DNA of 64,000 bases from an uncultured Photobacterium sp. (GCF_947502415.1 NZ_CANMZV010000012.1:1-64000); one strand, 5' to 3'; positions 15,129 through 26,138 are shown, counted from the first letter of the stretch. Program-made: numbers and translations. The notes: generated by a model from the sequence alone, not told the origin.

Positions 15129-16517
15129 TTACATCGCCACCCGTTCAAAAGCGGTCAGCGCTTCCTGTAAGTCTTCAACCGCAATAATCTCAATACCGTT
15201 CACCTGGCGACTAGCATTGGCTTTCGGCACAATCGCGCGAGTAAAGCCCTGCTTGGCAGCTTCACGAATTCGCTCCACCCCATTGGCTGCCGGGCGGATA
15301 TCCGCGTTCAGACCAATCTCACCAAAGACCAGTACATCCTGGGGGATTGGCGCATTCTTGAAACTGGAGAAAATCGCCAGCAATACTGCCAAATCTGCCG
15401 AAGTTTCTTCCACCTTGATCCCGCCGACACAGTTCACAAAGATATCCATATCAGAGAGCATGACCCCGCCATGTCGGGCCAGTACCGCAATTGACATTGC
15501 CAGACGGTTAGAATCATACCCCACAGTCAGGCGGCGCGGGTTTTCGGTCACGGAGTTATTACACAGCGCCTGCACTTCCACCAGCAGCGGACGCGTTCCC
15601 TCCCACAACGTGGTACAGACAGAACCGGCATGATTTTTCTCTGAGCGGCTAAGGAAAATCGCTGATGGGTTCTTCACCTGCTTCATCCCGGTTTCCGTCA
15701 TAGCAAAAAAGCAGGATTCGGAATCGGCACCGAAACGGTTTTTCGAAGTCCGCAATACCCGGAACTTCTCGTCTGATGTCGACGACAGGGCAAACAAACC
15801 GTCAACAATATGGATCAACTGCATCGGGCCCGCCACATTAGAGTCTTTATTAATATGACCAACAATCATGAAGGTCACCCCTTCAGTCTTTGCGAAGCGT
15901 GTCAGTGCCGCCGCAGATTCTTTAACCTGACTCGGGCTACCTGCTGCCGAATCATTGTGAGCTACCGTCATGGTCTGAATCGAGTCAATAATCACGAAGT
16001 CAGCCTTTTGCTGCGTCACGTGATTTAAGACCTGCTCTACAGAGGTTTCAGCTACCACATTGATCTTATCGATATTTGGCGTATTCAAACGCTTGGCACG
16101 CTGGGAGATCTGATGGATAGACTCCTCACCCGAGACATACAGCGCCGCCTTGCCCGCTGCTACCGAACCAATACTCTGCAAGAGCAAGGTTGATTTACCC
16201 GCACCTGGGTCACCGCACAGCAGCAACACCGAGCCCGGCACAATGCCACCACCCAGTACCCGGTCCAGCTCCGTTATACCGGAGCTAAAGCGAGGCAAGT
16301 CCTTGCTTTCAACCTCAGACAGTTTCTGAATCTTTGTTGATGCTCCGGCATAACTACTCGTAGCAGAAGCGACACCAGATCCAACGGCCGCCCGAGTTTT
16401 CGGGATCGTAAATTCAGTAATCGTGTTCCAGGCAGCACAGGCACTACACTGGCCCTGCCAGCGAGGAAAATCTGCACCACATTCACTGCACACATAAGCG
16501 CGCTTGGTCTTAGCCAT
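15129..16517 (-). CDS. radA: DNA repair protein RadA
   Basis: A 462-residue RadA (Sms), a RecA-like helicase that drives branch migration of recombination intermediates. It begins with a four-cysteine zinc finger (C10, C13, C24, C27). The ATPase core follows, with Walker A GDPGAGKST at 102-110 and the RadA-specific KNRFG motif at 259-263. The C-terminus is Lon-protease-like without protease activity (RRLTVGYDSNRLAMSIAVLA to the end). Length matches E. coli RadA (460). It is divergent from the large PilZ gene, as in V. cholerae. Confidence 0.96.
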   Translation of the reverse strand: MAKTKRAYVCSECGADFPRWQGQCSACAAWNTITEFTIPKTRAAVGSGVASATSSYAGASTKIQKLSEVESKDLPRFSSGITELDRVLGGGIVPGSVLLLCGDPGAGKSTLLLQSIGSVAAGKAALYVSGEESIHQISQRAKRLNTPNIDKINVVAETSVEQVLNHVTQQKADFVIIDSIQTMTVAHNDSAAGSPSQVKESAAALTRFAKTEGVTFMIVGHINKDSNVAGPMQLIHIVDGLFALSSTSDEKFRVLRTSKNRFGADSESCFFAMTETGMKQVKNPSAIFLSRSEKNHAGSVCTTLWEGTRPLLVEVQALCNNSVTENPRRLTVGYDSNRLAMSIAVLARHGGVMLSDMDIFVNCVGGIKVEETSADLAVLLAIFSSFKNAPIPQDVLVFGEIGLNADIRPAANGVERIREAAKQGFTRAIVPKANASRQVNGIEIIAVEDLQEALTAFERVAM

Positions 16518-16646
16518 GTTTCACCTAACTTATTTGATCAACAGCACACTATTTAATCGCAGAATTCTTAAACTGCTAATTCCAATCGGAATCCTAATGA
16601 CAAAAAATTCTTTTGCTGCAAAATACAAATATTAAACTTTGGATCA

Positions 16647-19019
16647 ATGTATCAAAAAATTATGTTGCCGGACGACTATAAAGGACTAATCGAAAAACTT
16701 ATACCTGTCTACGACAGCGATGATTTTGAGCACGTGTTTCAAATGATGACACACGAAACCAATGGCCCAACCCGTCTTAAGCTCAAAATGGAACTCAACC
16801 GCATCATGGCTCCATGCCATCAAGTCGTTGATCTCCGCGGACGGGTCAATGGTGATTGTCGCCCTTACGAATTAAACGGCCTCGAGCATTGGCTGGATGA
16901 TGTCGCGATCAATACCTATCACAAACATATTAAGGTATTCGGCGGTAAATTCCGGGTCGGGCTATACGAAACCCTGATGAATACCCGAAATAATTTCCGG
17001 GTACTCCACCAGCAACAAAAAGTAGACCTTCATAAAGACGAAGGGCCGCAACGAGATACACAGTTTGATGCCAGCCTGATCCGCTTTGGCCACTACCTTA
17101 CGCGTGAAGAAAACCGACTGCAAATTACCACACAGGTCGAACTGGCACTGCCTTTAAAACAGTCGGTACACGGCGTGACATCGGATTTATCTTATTCCGG
17201 TGCAAAATTCAAAGTCCCTTCTGCCTTTAAGTACAACCTCGGCCAGTCAATTACGGCTAAATTTCCCCTCATGGCTGAAGCCTTCCATGATCCACGCCTC
17301 AGCACAGGAATTGAATATCGCATTCTGGATATCGACGATAACAAAGACAACGACAGCTTCAAATGGCTCCGGCTCAAGCTGAGCGGCGATAATAGCGCCA
17401 TCAAAAATGCAATTGATAGCAGTCTGAAGATCTCACACAACCGTACCCGTAAAAACCATGAAGACAGAGTTATCCAGGCTCGCACTAAAGGCTACGAGCA
17501 CTGCTTTCTTAAGCATACCTCCAGTATGCCGATGTTCTTTGCCGGTAACCGACTGGAATACTGCCTGCTAACCGAACACAACCGCCATATCTGGGAACAT
17601 TGGCATGATGAACGCAACCAACCCGTCATCAACCACCTGCTCTCAGCTGATCGCATGGCAACCCTGGGCAAAGCCGGCCTCAAGCAATGCAGCACCCTGA
17701 TCTACAGCTTCTGTCATGAACATGGCCAGAAGAGCTTTTTCTATTCTGCCGCCCTACCGGAAATGACAATGGAAGAGCGCCACCTGTTCTGGCATGTCGG
17801 GGCAACCCGAAGCAGCTGGCGCGTCAATCGGCTGACCGTCTACCCTATCGAGCAGGATTGCCTGGAAAAGCTAAAAGATATTGCGCCGGAAATGGTCGAT
17901 AAGCTTAGCAGCCTCACCCATATCGGTATTTTGCAGGATCTGACCAATGCAGAAGCGCTGCAAGACTTCCGCCTGGCGATCAAGCCGCAACTTCCTGGCA
18001 AGGCATTGCAACCGTTCCGCCATCCGCGAAACCCGGTATCCGGTGCCAAAGCAGTATTTTTCGATCCAAAACCGCAGCGTAGCGAATCACGGTTTATCTT
18101 CGAAACACCGATCGAGCTCAACCACCCGGATTTGTCACCAGTCACCGGCGCTACCCTTGATTTTTCAATCCGCGGCCTGAACCTGAACCTAAACCTGCCC
18201 CTACAGGTAAGGCGCGGCGATGAAGTGACGATAAAATTCAGTGAGCTACAAAAACAAAACAAGCAAGCGCCGCTAAGCCATGTCCCCTACCGCGTGATCC
18301 GGGTCAGCCCGGATTGCCAGAACATTCAACTGACAACCGGCAGTGGCGAGAGTGCCTTAAGGGGGGAGCAATTCTTACGCCGGCTGATCCAGCATAACAA
18401 AAATAAGCTCACACTGGCCGAAGAGCAATTGCCGACCGGGGAGCTGCTGCTGGCAATGCACCAGATGCTCCTGACTCACCTCAATATGACGCCTTACTTT
18501 ACGGAAAAAATCGACCACAAAGTAAAAGTCAGGGCAATCGGCAGTAACTACCCACTTCCAGCCCTGCTAAAACTATTAAACTTCGCGGCAAATGATGAAG
18601 ATAATACCTACTCTCTTGCACCTATTTTCAGAAACAGGCTGAAAAGGATGCTGGCAGAAACTATGCGCCCGGTTGAAATCCACCAGCCTTACGTTCATGA
18701 GATGTACATTCACATCCAGAAAAGCGGTGACAAACTTAAGAGCATTGAAAGCAAATTGCTCGATGAATTTGACACTACCGAAGCGCGGATCAAATTCATC
18801 AAAAAAGCCAAGACCAAAGGTGGCTTCATGGCACTGAGGATCACCGCCGTTCCGGTACTCAACCCGATGACAGCTCTGACAGGTCTGGAACTAGGGGAAT
18901 TAGCCCGGATGACACTGCACCGGGCTAGGGCCCTTGAAATGGAATTCACCTCGCTGATTGGCTGCGGTGAGATATACGACATTACCGACGAGGTGCTGGT
19001 AAGGCTGGAGATAGGATGA
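16647..19019 (+). CDS. plzC: Large PilZ-domain c-di-GMP binding protein (PlzC-like)
   Basis: A 790-residue soluble protein with two PilZ-type segments. The first, around residues 148-230, has VTSDLSYSGAKFKV (D/NxSxxG) but no obvious RxxxR. The second, around 460-560, has QRSESRF (RxxxR) with ATLDFSIRGLNL and so is the better candidate for c-di-GMP binding. No membrane segment or enzymatic motif is seen. Its position between radA and serB equals V. cholerae VC2344, the c-di-GMP receptor named PlzC; the symbol rests on that synteny and domain content, recalled rather than searched. The output is unknown; PlzC mutants in V. cholerae are linked to motility and infection phenotypes. Confidence 0.8.
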   Translation: MYQKIMLPDDYKGLIEKLIPVYDSDDFEHVFQMMTHETNGPTRLKLKMELNRIMAPCHQVVDLRGRVNGDCRPYELNGLEHWLDDVAINTYHKHIKVFGGKFRVGLYETLMNTRNNFRVLHQQQKVDLHKDEGPQRDTQFDASLIRFGHYLTREENRLQITTQVELALPLKQSVHGVTSDLSYSGAKFKVPSAFKYNLGQSITAKFPLMAEAFHDPRLSTGIEYRILDIDDNKDNDSFKWLRLKLSGDNSAIKNAIDSSLKISHNRTRKNHEDRVIQARTKGYEHCFLKHTSSMPMFFAGNRLEYCLLTEHNRHIWEHWHDERNQPVINHLLSADRMATLGKAGLKQCSTLIYSFCHEHGQKSFFYSAALPEMTMEERHLFWHVGATRSSWRVNRLTVYPIEQDCLEKLKDIAPEMVDKLSSLTHIGILQDLTNAEALQDFRLAIKPQLPGKALQPFRHPRNPVSGAKAVFFDPKPQRSESRFIFETPIELNHPDLSPVTGATLDFSIRGLNLNLNLPLQVRRGDEVTIKFSELQKQNKQAPLSHVPYRVIRVSPDCQNIQLTTGSGESALRGEQFLRRLIQHNKNKLTLAEEQLPTGELLLAMHQMLLTHLNMTPYFTEKIDHKVKVRAIGSNYPLPALLKLLNFAANDEDNTYSLAPIFRNRLKRMLAETMRPVEIHQPYVHEMYIHIQKSGDKLKSIESKLLDEFDTTEARIKFIKKAKTKGGFMALRITAVPVLNPMTALTGLELGELARMTLHRARALEMEFTSLIGCGEIYDITDEVLVRLEIG

Positions 19020-19051
19020 CTCGAGCCCCTCAGATCTAGATCCTATACAAA

Positions 19052-20005
19052 CTAAATCCTATATAAAGAAGCTGACAAGATACACAGCACCCCGCCCAAA
19101 TCCGCATAGCGGATCACGGCCGGGGCTTGTGCTTCGACTTTCGGCTTGGCATGATAGGCAATCCCTAACCCTGCGGATTTAATCATCAAAAGATCATTGG
19201 CACCGTCGCCAACGGCAACCGTGTTGTGTGGTGCAATCTCGTGCTGCTCGGCAAGAGCACGCAGGATATCAGCTTTCACCTGAGCATCAACTACATCACC
19301 AAGTACCCGGCCTGTCAGTTTACCGTCGGCAATTTCCAGGGTATTAGACTGGGCGTGATCCAGGTTCAGCTCCTCTTTGAGGTAATCCGAAAAGTAGGTA
19401 AAACCGCCGGAAGCGATAGCGGCCTTCCAGCCGAAATGGTGGAGCGTAGCCACCAATTCCCGTAGCTCCGGCATCATAGGTAGCGATGTACGCACAGTTT
19501 GCAGGATCCCCTCATCAGCCCCGGCCAATGCCGCCACCCGCTGGCGCAGGCTCTGCTCAAAATCAAGCTCTCCCTGCATCGCTCGCTCTGTCACCGCGGC
19601 AACCTGCTCACCAACGCCTGCCAATACAGCCAGCTCATCAATGCACTCAATTTCAATTGCCGTAGAGTCCATATCCATCACCACCAGACCCGGATCAGAT
19701 AAATTGGGGAGCTCATCAGCCCGGACGCAATCAAGGCGATACTCAATGACAGCCTGCTCAAGCGCATCAGAAAGTGCATTGCCGATCAATAAGGCATCAT
19801 ACGTACCTACCTGCCAGGCTGCGACAACCTCCAGAGTTACACCAGCCAAGCTCTCTACCCCAGATAGCTGCTCTGGGGTAATGCCTCGGCCGAAAATAAG
19901 CACACGAGCCTGGTTTGAGTCTAAATTTGAAGCAGTAGTTATGCCAGGGAAACGCTGTTGCAAAGAAGTGTATTTTTTTACTGTTAGCACGCTTGATACA
20001 TCCAT
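19052..20005 (-). CDS. serB: Phosphoserine phosphatase
   Basis: A 317-residue SerB, catalysing the last step of serine synthesis (O-phospho-L-serine to L-serine). The C-terminal two-thirds is a HAD hydrolase: motif I VVMDMDSTAIE with nucleophile D111 and acid D113, motif II AIASGGFTYFSDYL, and the final VGDGANDLLM. The N-terminal 100 residues form the regulatory ACT-like part found in E. coli SerB. Length is close to E. coli (322). The gene is divergent from ytjB, as in enterobacteria. It ends 33 bp from the convergent plzC stop. Confidence 0.95.
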   Translation of the reverse strand: MDVSSVLTVKKYTSLQQRFPGITTASNLDSNQARVLIFGRGITPEQLSGVESLAGVTLEVVAAWQVGTYDALLIGNALSDALEQAVIEYRLDCVRADELPNLSDPGLVVMDMDSTAIEIECIDELAVLAGVGEQVAAVTERAMQGELDFEQSLRQRVAALAGADEGILQTVRTSLPMMPELRELVATLHHFGWKAAIASGGFTYFSDYLKEELNLDHAQSNTLEIADGKLTGRVLGDVVDAQVKADILRALAEQHEIAPHNTVAVGDGANDLLMIKSAGLGIAYHAKPKVEAQAPAVIRYADLGGVLCILSASLYRI

Positions 20006-20119
20006 GTTCAGGTTAGGTAATAATAATCAACAGCTACCAAAGTACCCTATTGCAATTTATTTGGGCAAGCCCCAATATGGCATTCTGACATTTCGACCAT
20101 ATTTTTGGCGTACGTTAAG

Positions 20120-20734
20120 ATGATGAAACTGAAAACAAAACGATTACATCGAGCTTGGCAAATTCTGGTATTAATTATCTGCTTTAGCGGATTAGTTGCC
20201 ATGCTTGAATATGGTTCGGATATTACCATCCGCAGTTACCAGGCGCTCAGTAACCAGACTCAGTCTCTGTCTCGAATGGTGGTTCGCCAGGCAGCGGAAA
20301 CCGCAGCCAACGATATAATAGAAAAACAGCAAGACAAGCTTCAGGCGTTAGTCCAACAACTGTCGCTAGAACCTCTGATCCTCGATGCCACTATCTATGA
20401 CCTGGAAGGGATCACCGTAGCCAAAACCGAAGATGCAATGCCGCTTGGACAGGTTACCGGTATTTCTACCCCACTGTCTGTCGCCAGCTTTGGTCGCCTG
20501 CAAATCATTGAACCCATAATGGCTGAAGATCAGGTCGTCGGTTTTGTCCGGATCACCCTGGAGCACGGAAAATTGCTCGAACATGCAGCCAGCCAGGTTG
20601 AATACATGACCAATATTATCCGCGGCATGGTCATTGCCGCCCTGATTATCGGTTTCTTGCTGGCCTTTACCTTCGGCCGCCGCAAAGACATCTGGCACTT
20701 CCCGTTCTTACTTACCTCGAACGCGAAAGACTGA
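20120..20734 (+). CDS. ytjB: YtjB/Smp family inner-membrane protein
   Basis: A 204-residue protein when started at ATG 20120; the frame also opens at a TTG five codons earlier. It has an N-terminal membrane segment (about 13-32, ILVLIICFSGLVAMLEYGSD) and a periplasmic domain with a PAS/sensor-like strand pattern (LILDATIYDLEGITVAKTED). A C-terminal membrane segment (about 172-190, MVIAALIIGFLLAFTFG) precedes a short basic tail. This layout and the position divergent from serB match E. coli YtjB (Smp). Its role is poorly known. A terminator follows. Confidence 0.85.
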   Translation: MMKLKTKRLHRAWQILVLIICFSGLVAMLEYGSDITIRSYQALSNQTQSLSRMVVRQAAETAANDIIEKQQDKLQALVQQLSLEPLILDATIYDLEGITVAKTEDAMPLGQVTGISTPLSVASFGRLQIIEPIMAEDQVVGFVRITLEHGKLLEHAASQVEYMTNIIRGMVIAALIIGFLLAFTFGRRKDIWHFPFLLTSNAKD

Positions 20735-20795
20735 GCCATTTATATCAATCAGCATAAACGAGCGAACATAACACCGATTAAATTCACGTAAAGAA

Positions 20796-20822
20796 AAAGG
20801 GCTTGCCATCGGCAAGCCCTTT
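20796..20822. terminator. Bidirectional terminator between ytjB and deoD
   Basis: AAAGGGCTTGCC (20796-20807), loop ATC, GGCAAGCCCTTT (20811-20822). Confidence 0.85.
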
Positions 20823-20872
20823 ATATCAATCGAGATAAGTAAGTATCCTGATACTATCTACACCAGGTCGGC

Positions 20873-21592
20873 TTATTCAGCGTCACCCAGAAGAACAGAT
20901 TCCAGCGCGATTTCCATCATGTCGTTGAAAGTCAGCTGACGCTCTTCAGACGTTGTCGCTTCGCCACGCAGGATGTGGTCAGAAACAGTACAGATAGTCA
21001 GTGCTTTTGCACCGAACTCAGCCGCAAGGCCGTAAATACCCGCCGCTTCCATTTCTACACCCACAATGCCGTATTTCTTCATTGTCTGGAAGAAATCAAA
21101 ATCAGGGTTGTAGAAAAGATCAGCTGAGAAGATGTTACCAACTTTAACGTCGATACCTTTCGCTTTCGCGGCTTCTACTGCATTTTGTACCATGCCGTAA
21201 TCAGCCAGTGCTGCGAAGTCGTGGTCACCAAAGCGGATACGGTTAACCTTAGAATCTGTTGAAGCACCCATGCCGATCACTACATCACGTAGGTTTACAT
21301 CGTCACGAACTGCGCCACAGCTACCAACACGGATGATTTTCTTCACACCGAAGTCTTTAACTAGTTCAGTCGCGTAGATTGAGCATGAAGGGATACCCAT
21401 ACCGTGGCCCATTACAGAGATCTTACGACCTTTGTAAGTACCAGTGTAACCGTACATATTACGTACGTTACACACTTCTTTTGCGTCATCTAGAAAAGTT
21501 TCTGCAATATACTTAGCACGTAGCGGATCACCCGGCATCAGAACAACATCTGCGAAATCACCCATTTCTGCATTAATGTGAGGAGTAGCCAT
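20873..21592 (-). CDS. deoD: Purine nucleoside phosphorylase
   Basis: A 239-residue hexameric-type purine nucleoside phosphorylase, cleaving purine (deoxy)ribonucleosides to base and (deoxy)ribose 1-phosphate. The start at 21592 ([20 protein letters not shown]) is supported by AAGGAA 7 nt upstream and by the family's invariant N-terminus; the frame itself opens eight codons earlier. Visible motifs are [36 protein letters not shown] and [15 protein letters not shown], with the base-binding Asp in CTVSDHI. Length equals E. coli DeoD. It is the distal member of the deo cluster (deoC-deoA-deoB-deoD); 130 bp separates it from deoB. Confidence 0.96.
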   Translation of the reverse strand: MATPHINAEMGDFADVVLMPGDPLRAKYIAETFLDDAKEVCNVRNMYGYTGTYKGRKISVMGHGMGIPSCSIYATELVKDFGVKKIIRVGSCGAVRDDVNLRDVVIGMGASTDSKVNRIRFGDHDFAALADYGMVQNAVEAAKAKGIDVKVGNIFSADLFYNPDFDFFQTMKKYGIVGVEMEAAGIYGLAAEFGAKALTICTVSDHILRGEATTSEERQLTFNDMMEIALESVLLGDAE

Positions 21593-21721
21593 CGTTATTT
21601 CCTTAGATTTATCCATTTATCCGTTGGATTGCTTTGGTCCAACATCATTTAACTAATCGAGAGTGCTGTTTCGAACTATAAAACTATAGGACGAAACAGC
21701 GACAGGGATTTGTTTCCGTGC

Positions 21722-22942
21722 TTACAGGAATGACTTACCGTATTCCATATCAGACGTACCGAAGTATTCAGCCAGGCTCTGACCGATATCAGCAAATGTT
21801 TCACGGCGCCCCAGAGAACCAGCCTTCACTTTAGGGCCGGTAACCAATACTGGGATATGCTCACGAGTATGGTCAGTACCTTCCCATGTTGGATCACAAC
21901 CATGGTCCGCGGTCAGAAGTAGTACATCGTCTTCCTGAAGCAGTTCAAGAATTTCTGGTAGTCGCTTATCAAAGTACTCAAGCGCTGCAGCATAGCCTGC
22001 CACGTCGCGGCGGTGACCGTAAGCTGAATCGAAATCTACAAAGTTAGTGAAAACGATAGTGTTATCACCCGCTTCCTTGATCTGCTCAAGCGTTGCTTCG
22101 AACAGAGCAGGAATACCTGTTGCCTTCACTTTCTTAGTGATACCGCAACCTGCGTAGATGTCAGAGATCTTACCGATAGACACTACATCACCGCCTTTTT
22201 CGTCAACCAGCTTCTGAAGCACGGTTGCTGCAGGTGGCTCGATAGAAAGGTCACGACGGTTACCAGTACGCTCGAACTGGCCTTTACCTGCGCCAATGAA
22301 CGGACGGGCGATAACACGACCGATATTGTAGTCTTCCAGTTCTTCTCGCACGATCTGGCAAAGTTCCATCAGGTTGTCCAGGCCATAAGTTTCTTCATGG
22401 CAGGCAATCTGGAATACCGAGTCCGCAGAGGTGTAGAAGATTGGCTTGCCAGTCTTCATGTGTTCTTCGCCCAAATCATCCAGTACCTGAGTACCAGAAG
22501 CGTGACAGTCACCCAGGTAACCAGGCAGCTTAGCGCGCTCAACAATGCGCTCCAGCAGCTCTTGAGGGAAGCTGTTTGCGTGCTCTTTGAAGTAACCCCA
22601 TTCAAACAGTACAGGAACACCCGCAATTTCCCAGTGGCCAGACGGGGTATCTTTACCTGATGACAATTCTTTCGCGTGAGCATAAGCACCCGTGATTTCC
22701 GCATCAGCGTCAAGACCAGCAGGGAACACGCCTGAAGACTCTTCACAGGCCTTGCCCAGACCCAGTTTAGTCATGTTCGGCAGGTGAAGTGCGCCACTAC
22801 GCTCGCCGTTATCAGCTTCGCCACGCGCACAAGCTTCTGCAATATGACCAAGTGTATTTGAGCCTACATCGCCGAAATCTACGGCATCTTCTGTAGCACC
22901 AATACCGAAAGAATCGAGTACAAGGATAATTGAACGTTTCAT
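21722..22942 (-). CDS. deoB: Phosphopentomutase
   Basis: A 406-residue alkaline-phosphatase-superfamily mutase, interconverting (deoxy)ribose 1- and 5-phosphates in nucleoside breakdown. [20 protein letters not shown] holds the first metal-binding Asp, and [20 protein letters not shown] holds the C-terminal metal ligands. The start at 22942 has GGAG 6 nt upstream; six extra upstream codons are open but lack a site. It begins 10 bp after the deoA stop, consistent with one transcript. It links deoA/deoD products to deoC. Confidence 0.95.
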   Translation of the reverse strand: MKRSIILVLDSFGIGATEDAVDFGDVGSNTLGHIAEACARGEADNGERSGALHLPNMTKLGLGKACEESSGVFPAGLDADAEITGAYAHAKELSSGKDTPSGHWEIAGVPVLFEWGYFKEHANSFPQELLERIVERAKLPGYLGDCHASGTQVLDDLGEEHMKTGKPIFYTSADSVFQIACHEETYGLDNLMELCQIVREELEDYNIGRVIARPFIGAGKGQFERTGNRRDLSIEPPAATVLQKLVDEKGGDVVSIGKISDIYAGCGITKKVKATGIPALFEATLEQIKEAGDNTIVFTNFVDFDSAYGHRRDVAGYAAALEYFDKRLPEILELLQEDDVLLLTADHGCDPTWEGTDHTREHIPVLVTGPKVKAGSLGRRETFADIGQSLAEYFGTSDMEYGKSFL

Positions 22943-22952
22943 TTTGACTCCA

Positions 22953-24284
22953 TTAAACATCTTCAGGGCGAATGCGGCGATAAACCTCAGGGGTCGGCTC
23001 TGGCTTCTGCTCAGAAACTACAATGCTTTCGCGAACTGCTTTAGCGGCTTCTTCCCACTGCGCTTCAGTACGGGCATGAATCACAGCCAGTGGGGTTTCA
23101 GCATTCACTTCATCACCCAGACGGATCATGTCACTCAGACCAACTGCATAGTCGATGGTGTCACTTGCTACGCGGCGACCACCGCCCATACCAACAACAG
23201 CCATACCTAGGCCACGAGTATCCATTGAGTAAGCGTAACCAGTTGTCTCGGCAAATACCGGCTTAACAAGATCTGCTTTTTCAAGGTAGTTGTCGTAGTT
23301 TTCCATGAAGTCAACCGGACCACCAAGGCCAGCAACCATCTTGCCGAAGCACTCAGCCGCTTTACCGTTATCCAGTACCGCCTGCAGTTTCTCGCGCGCC
23401 TGCTCCAGATCTGTTGCTAACTCACTGTTAACTAACATCTCTGCACACAATGCCATGGTCACTTCAAATAAGCGAGGGTTACGGTATTCACCGGTCATGA
23501 ATTGAACCGCTTCACGAACTTCAAGCGCGTTACCTGCAGTAGAAGCCAGTACCTGGTTCATATCTGTCAGCAGGGCTGTCGTCTTGGTGCCGGCACCATT
23601 TGCTACTGCAACAATTGATTTAGCCAGCTCTTCAGATGCTTCGTAAGTTGGCATGAAGGCACCTGAACCCACTTTTACATCCATTACTAGCGAGCCAAGA
23701 CCGGCAGCCAGTTTTTTAGACAGGATAGAACCGGTGATCAGGGAAATGTTATCAACCGTTGCTGTCACGTCACGCGTTGCGTATACACGTTTGTCAGCTG
23801 GTGCAAGGTCGCCGGTCTGGCCGATAATCGCCACACCTGCATCCTTGGTCACCTGACCGAATACTTCGTTAGAAGGAGTGATGTTGTAACCAGGAATTGC
23901 TTCCAGCTTATCCAGTGTACCGCCAGTGTGGCCAAGGCCACGGCCTGAGATCATTGGAACAAAACCGCCACATGCAGCCACCATAGGACCAAGCATTAGT
24001 GACGTTACGTCACCAACACCACCAGTCGAGTGTTTGTCGACAATCGGGCCACCGAAGTTCATGTGATCCCAGTTGATCACCATGCCAGAGTCACGCATTG
24101 CACAAGTCATGGCAACTCGCTCGTTCATGGTCATGTCGTTGAAGTAGATTGCCATAGCGAATGCTGCAATTTGACCTTCAGAGACAGTCTCTTTGGCAAC
24201 GCCCTGGATGAAGAAATTGATTTCGTCAGCAGTTAGTTCGATGTTGTCGCGTTTTTTTCGAATAATTTCTTGTGGTAAATACAT
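22953..24284 (-). CDS. deoA: Thymidine phosphorylase
   Basis: A 443-residue thymidine phosphorylase, converting thymidine and phosphate to thymine and 2-deoxyribose 1-phosphate. [14 protein letters not shown] is the standard N-terminus and GGGGAA lies 4-5 nt before the ATG at 24284. The phosphate/nucleoside site is visible as [20 protein letters not shown], and [20 protein letters not shown] follows. [18 protein letters not shown] sequence appears as [15 protein letters not shown]. Length equals E. coli DeoA (440). It lies between deoC and deoB, but an intrinsic terminator separates it from deoC. Confidence 0.96.
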   Translation of the reverse strand: MYLPQEIIRKKRDNIELTADEINFFIQGVAKETVSEGQIAAFAMAIYFNDMTMNERVAMTCAMRDSGMVINWDHMNFGGPIVDKHSTGGVGDVTSLMLGPMVAACGGFVPMISGRGLGHTGGTLDKLEAIPGYNITPSNEVFGQVTKDAGVAIIGQTGDLAPADKRVYATRDVTATVDNISLITGSILSKKLAAGLGSLVMDVKVGSGAFMPTYEASEELAKSIVAVANGAGTKTTALLTDMNQVLASTAGNALEVREAVQFMTGEYRNPRLFEVTMALCAEMLVNSELATDLEQAREKLQAVLDNGKAAECFGKMVAGLGGPVDFMENYDNYLEKADLVKPVFAETTGYAYSMDTRGLGMAVVGMGGGRRVASDTIDYAVGLSDMIRLGDEVNAETPLAVIHARTEAQWEEAAKAVRESIVVSEQKPEPTPEVYRRIRPEDV

Positions 24285-24446
24285 GGTATTCCCCAATCGG
24301 ATAATTTGTGTAGGGCATATGACGATTTACCCTGTGAAGCCGATTTTTACGTCCTAAATCGCTTCACGGCATGATTCTCGGCCACGGGGATGCCGTTCGA
24401 GCCTCAACCCGGCAAGAACCAAACAGTAAACAGTCACGGAAATAAA

Positions 24447-24471
24447 TAAGGTGGCAATCATTGCCACCTTA
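24447..24471 (-). terminator. Terminator between deoC and deoA
   Basis: On the minus strand TAAGGTGGCAA, a three-base loop and TTGCCACCTTA are followed by TTTATTT. It lies 10 bp after the deoC stop, so deoA may depend on read-through or its own promoter in the 180-bp gap. Confidence 0.75.
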
Positions 24472-24481
24472 CGAGATATGA

Positions 24482-25255
24482 TTAGTAGCCGCCTTCAGCC
24501 GCTTTTTCGCCTTCACCCAGAGTGTGAAGCAGGTTCGCAAGCAGGCTAGATGCACCGAAACGGTAGTGCATGTTGTCAGCCCAGTCAGCACCGTGGATAC
24601 GGTCAGCCATTTCTAGGAAAGTTTTCGCATCTTCAGCTGTACGAACACCACCAGCAGGCTTGAAGCCAACAGTTTTAGCTACGCCCATTTCTTTGATCAC
24701 AGTCAGCATGATCTCAGCAGCTTCCGGAGTTGCATTTACAGGCACTTTACCTGTTGAAGTTTTGATGAAGTCAGCCCCGGCCTTGATAGAAATTTCAGAC
24801 GCTTTCTTGATCAGCTCTTCCGTTTTCAGCTCACCAGTTTCGATGATCACTTTAAGCAGAATATCGCCGCATGCTTCTTTACACTGCTTAACCAGCTTAA
24901 AGCCTACTTCCTCGTTGCCCGCCATTAGCGCGCGGTACGGGAATACTACGTCAACTTCATCGGCACCGTATGCAACAGCTGCTTTAGTCTCAGCAACTGC
25001 AATTTCGATGTCATCGTTACCGTGAGGGAAGTTAGTAACAGTTGCAATACGGACTTCTGGCGTACCTTGCTCACGCAGTTGCTTCTTAGCAACAGGGATG
25101 AAACGTGGGTAGATACATACAGCTGCTGTGTTGCCTACAGGGGTTTTCGCGTTCTTACACAACTCGATCACTTTGGCATCAGTGTCGTCATCGTTCAGAG
25201 TGGTAAGATCCATTAATTTAAGTGCACGTAGTGCAGCAGCTTTTAAATCGCTCAT
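24482..25255 (-). CDS. deoC: Deoxyribose-phosphate aldolase
   Basis: A 257-residue class I aldolase that splits 2-deoxyribose 5-phosphate to acetaldehyde and glyceraldehyde 3-phosphate. The Schiff-base lysine is K165 in [10 protein letters not shown], and the second active-site lysine is K199 in [28 protein letters not shown] is also typical. Length is near E. coli DeoC (259). It is the first gene of the deo cluster. The 420 bp upstream contains no gene and should hold the promoter and any DeoR/CytR-type sites, none of which I could assign. Confidence 0.96.
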   Translation of the reverse strand: MSDLKAAALRALKLMDLTTLNDDDTDAKVIELCKNAKTPVGNTAAVCIYPRFIPVAKKQLREQGTPEVRIATVTNFPHGNDDIEIAVAETKAAVAYGADEVDVVFPYRALMAGNEEVGFKLVKQCKEACGDILLKVIIETGELKTEELIKKASEISIKAGADFIKTSTGKVPVNATPEAAEIMLTVIKEMGVAKTVGFKPAGGVRTAEDAKTFLEMADRIHGADWADNMHYRFGASSLLANLLHTLGEGEKAAEGGY

Positions 25256-25676
25256 GACTATCTCCAGTCCAGTTATTTTCTACCAAGCTTATAGAAACTG
25301 TTCCATACGCTTGACGGCAATCTATTCCTATACCGTCAAACGGCCCGCCTACAGCGAACAGTTAGATGAGCGGACTTGGTTCCTTGAAGACTCAGGGAAA
25401 CAATGCGAGATTGTCGACCTGATTGATATCCATTTCACCGCGCAAGATACTAGGGTAACCAACGTACCTTGCAATTAGTGCCGTCCAGCAAACCGTGACA
25501 GTACTCCCATCACGACGGGGAAACGCTGTAACAGCAATCGTCAATTTTTGATGGTGCTCGATAATAATACCAAGCTATTTTCCGCCTCACCATCAAAGTC
25601 GTGTTTCCATACGTGCACAATGTGTTTACGACTATAGATTAGAATAAACAATTGTTATTACTTGATAAATTACTCA
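25256..25676. other. Upstream region of deoC, no gene supported
   Basis: A plus-strand open frame here (about 25290-25478) has no start signal or recognisable product. No CRP consensus (TGTGA-n6-TCACA) is seen, unlike upstream of nupC. The promoter of the deo cluster presumably lies here. Confidence 0.4.
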
Positions 25677-25847
25677 TCAAGTAAAGAAACGCTCCACAAG
25701 CCAATGATAAAAAATACCACCGGCATACACCCCGAAAATACCCATCACACCGGGCAACACTGGCGGCGCAGGAATAGGCAGTCTGATTGCTGAAAACAAG
25801 ACCCCGACAATAAAGCCGGCTACCAACGCCAATATGACTTCGTTCAT
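25677..25847 (-). CDS. XapX-domain small membrane protein
   Basis: A 56-residue protein when started at ATG 25847, with GAGAG about 8 nt upstream; the frame continues upstream but that part is not homologous. It has two hydrophobic segments separated by the conserved SAIRLPIPAPPVLPGVMGIF core and ends YHWLVERFFT. This core is the XapX (DUF1427) domain. The family is named from the xanthosine operon and its function is not established. It sits between nupC and deoC, suggesting a nucleoside-related role by neighbourhood only. Confidence 0.75.
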   Translation of the reverse strand: MNEVILALVAGFIVGVLFSAIRLPIPAPPVLPGVMGIFGVYAGGIFYHWLVERFFT

Positions 25848-26109
25848 CGCATTTCTCTCTGTGTTATACAGCACAAAGGAAAGTGTAGCCCGCCGCCACA
25901 GGGGGTGTCGTTGTATCGACAGGATTGATAGTAACAAAGGGAAAACACCAAAATCGGAGCGCAATCGATTAAATGAAACAAAATCCAGCACGTTACATGG
26001 TTTTTACCGGATCTGTTGATCAAAATTGAGAGAGTAGAAAGTTCGAAGGGAAAAAACGCGGCTCTAGAGTTTGGTATTAATTGATAACAACAAATATAAC
26101 GCAAATACA
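25848..26109. other. Intergenic region between xapX and nupC
   Basis: About 260 bp, presumably holding the promoter of the XapX gene. No further gene or clear operator is seen. Confidence 0.4.
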
Positions 26110-26138
26110 AAAACGCCACAGCAAGGCTGTGGCGTTTT
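26110..26138 (-). terminator. Terminator of nupC
   Basis: AAAACGCCACAG (26110-26121), loop CAAGG, CTGTGGCGTTTT (26127-26138); symmetrical, so it may stop both strands. Confidence 0.85.

Noticed and set aside
25502-25520. CRP site upstream of deoC (GTGA...TCAC)
   Set aside because: The spacing between half-sites is 11 rather than 6 bases.
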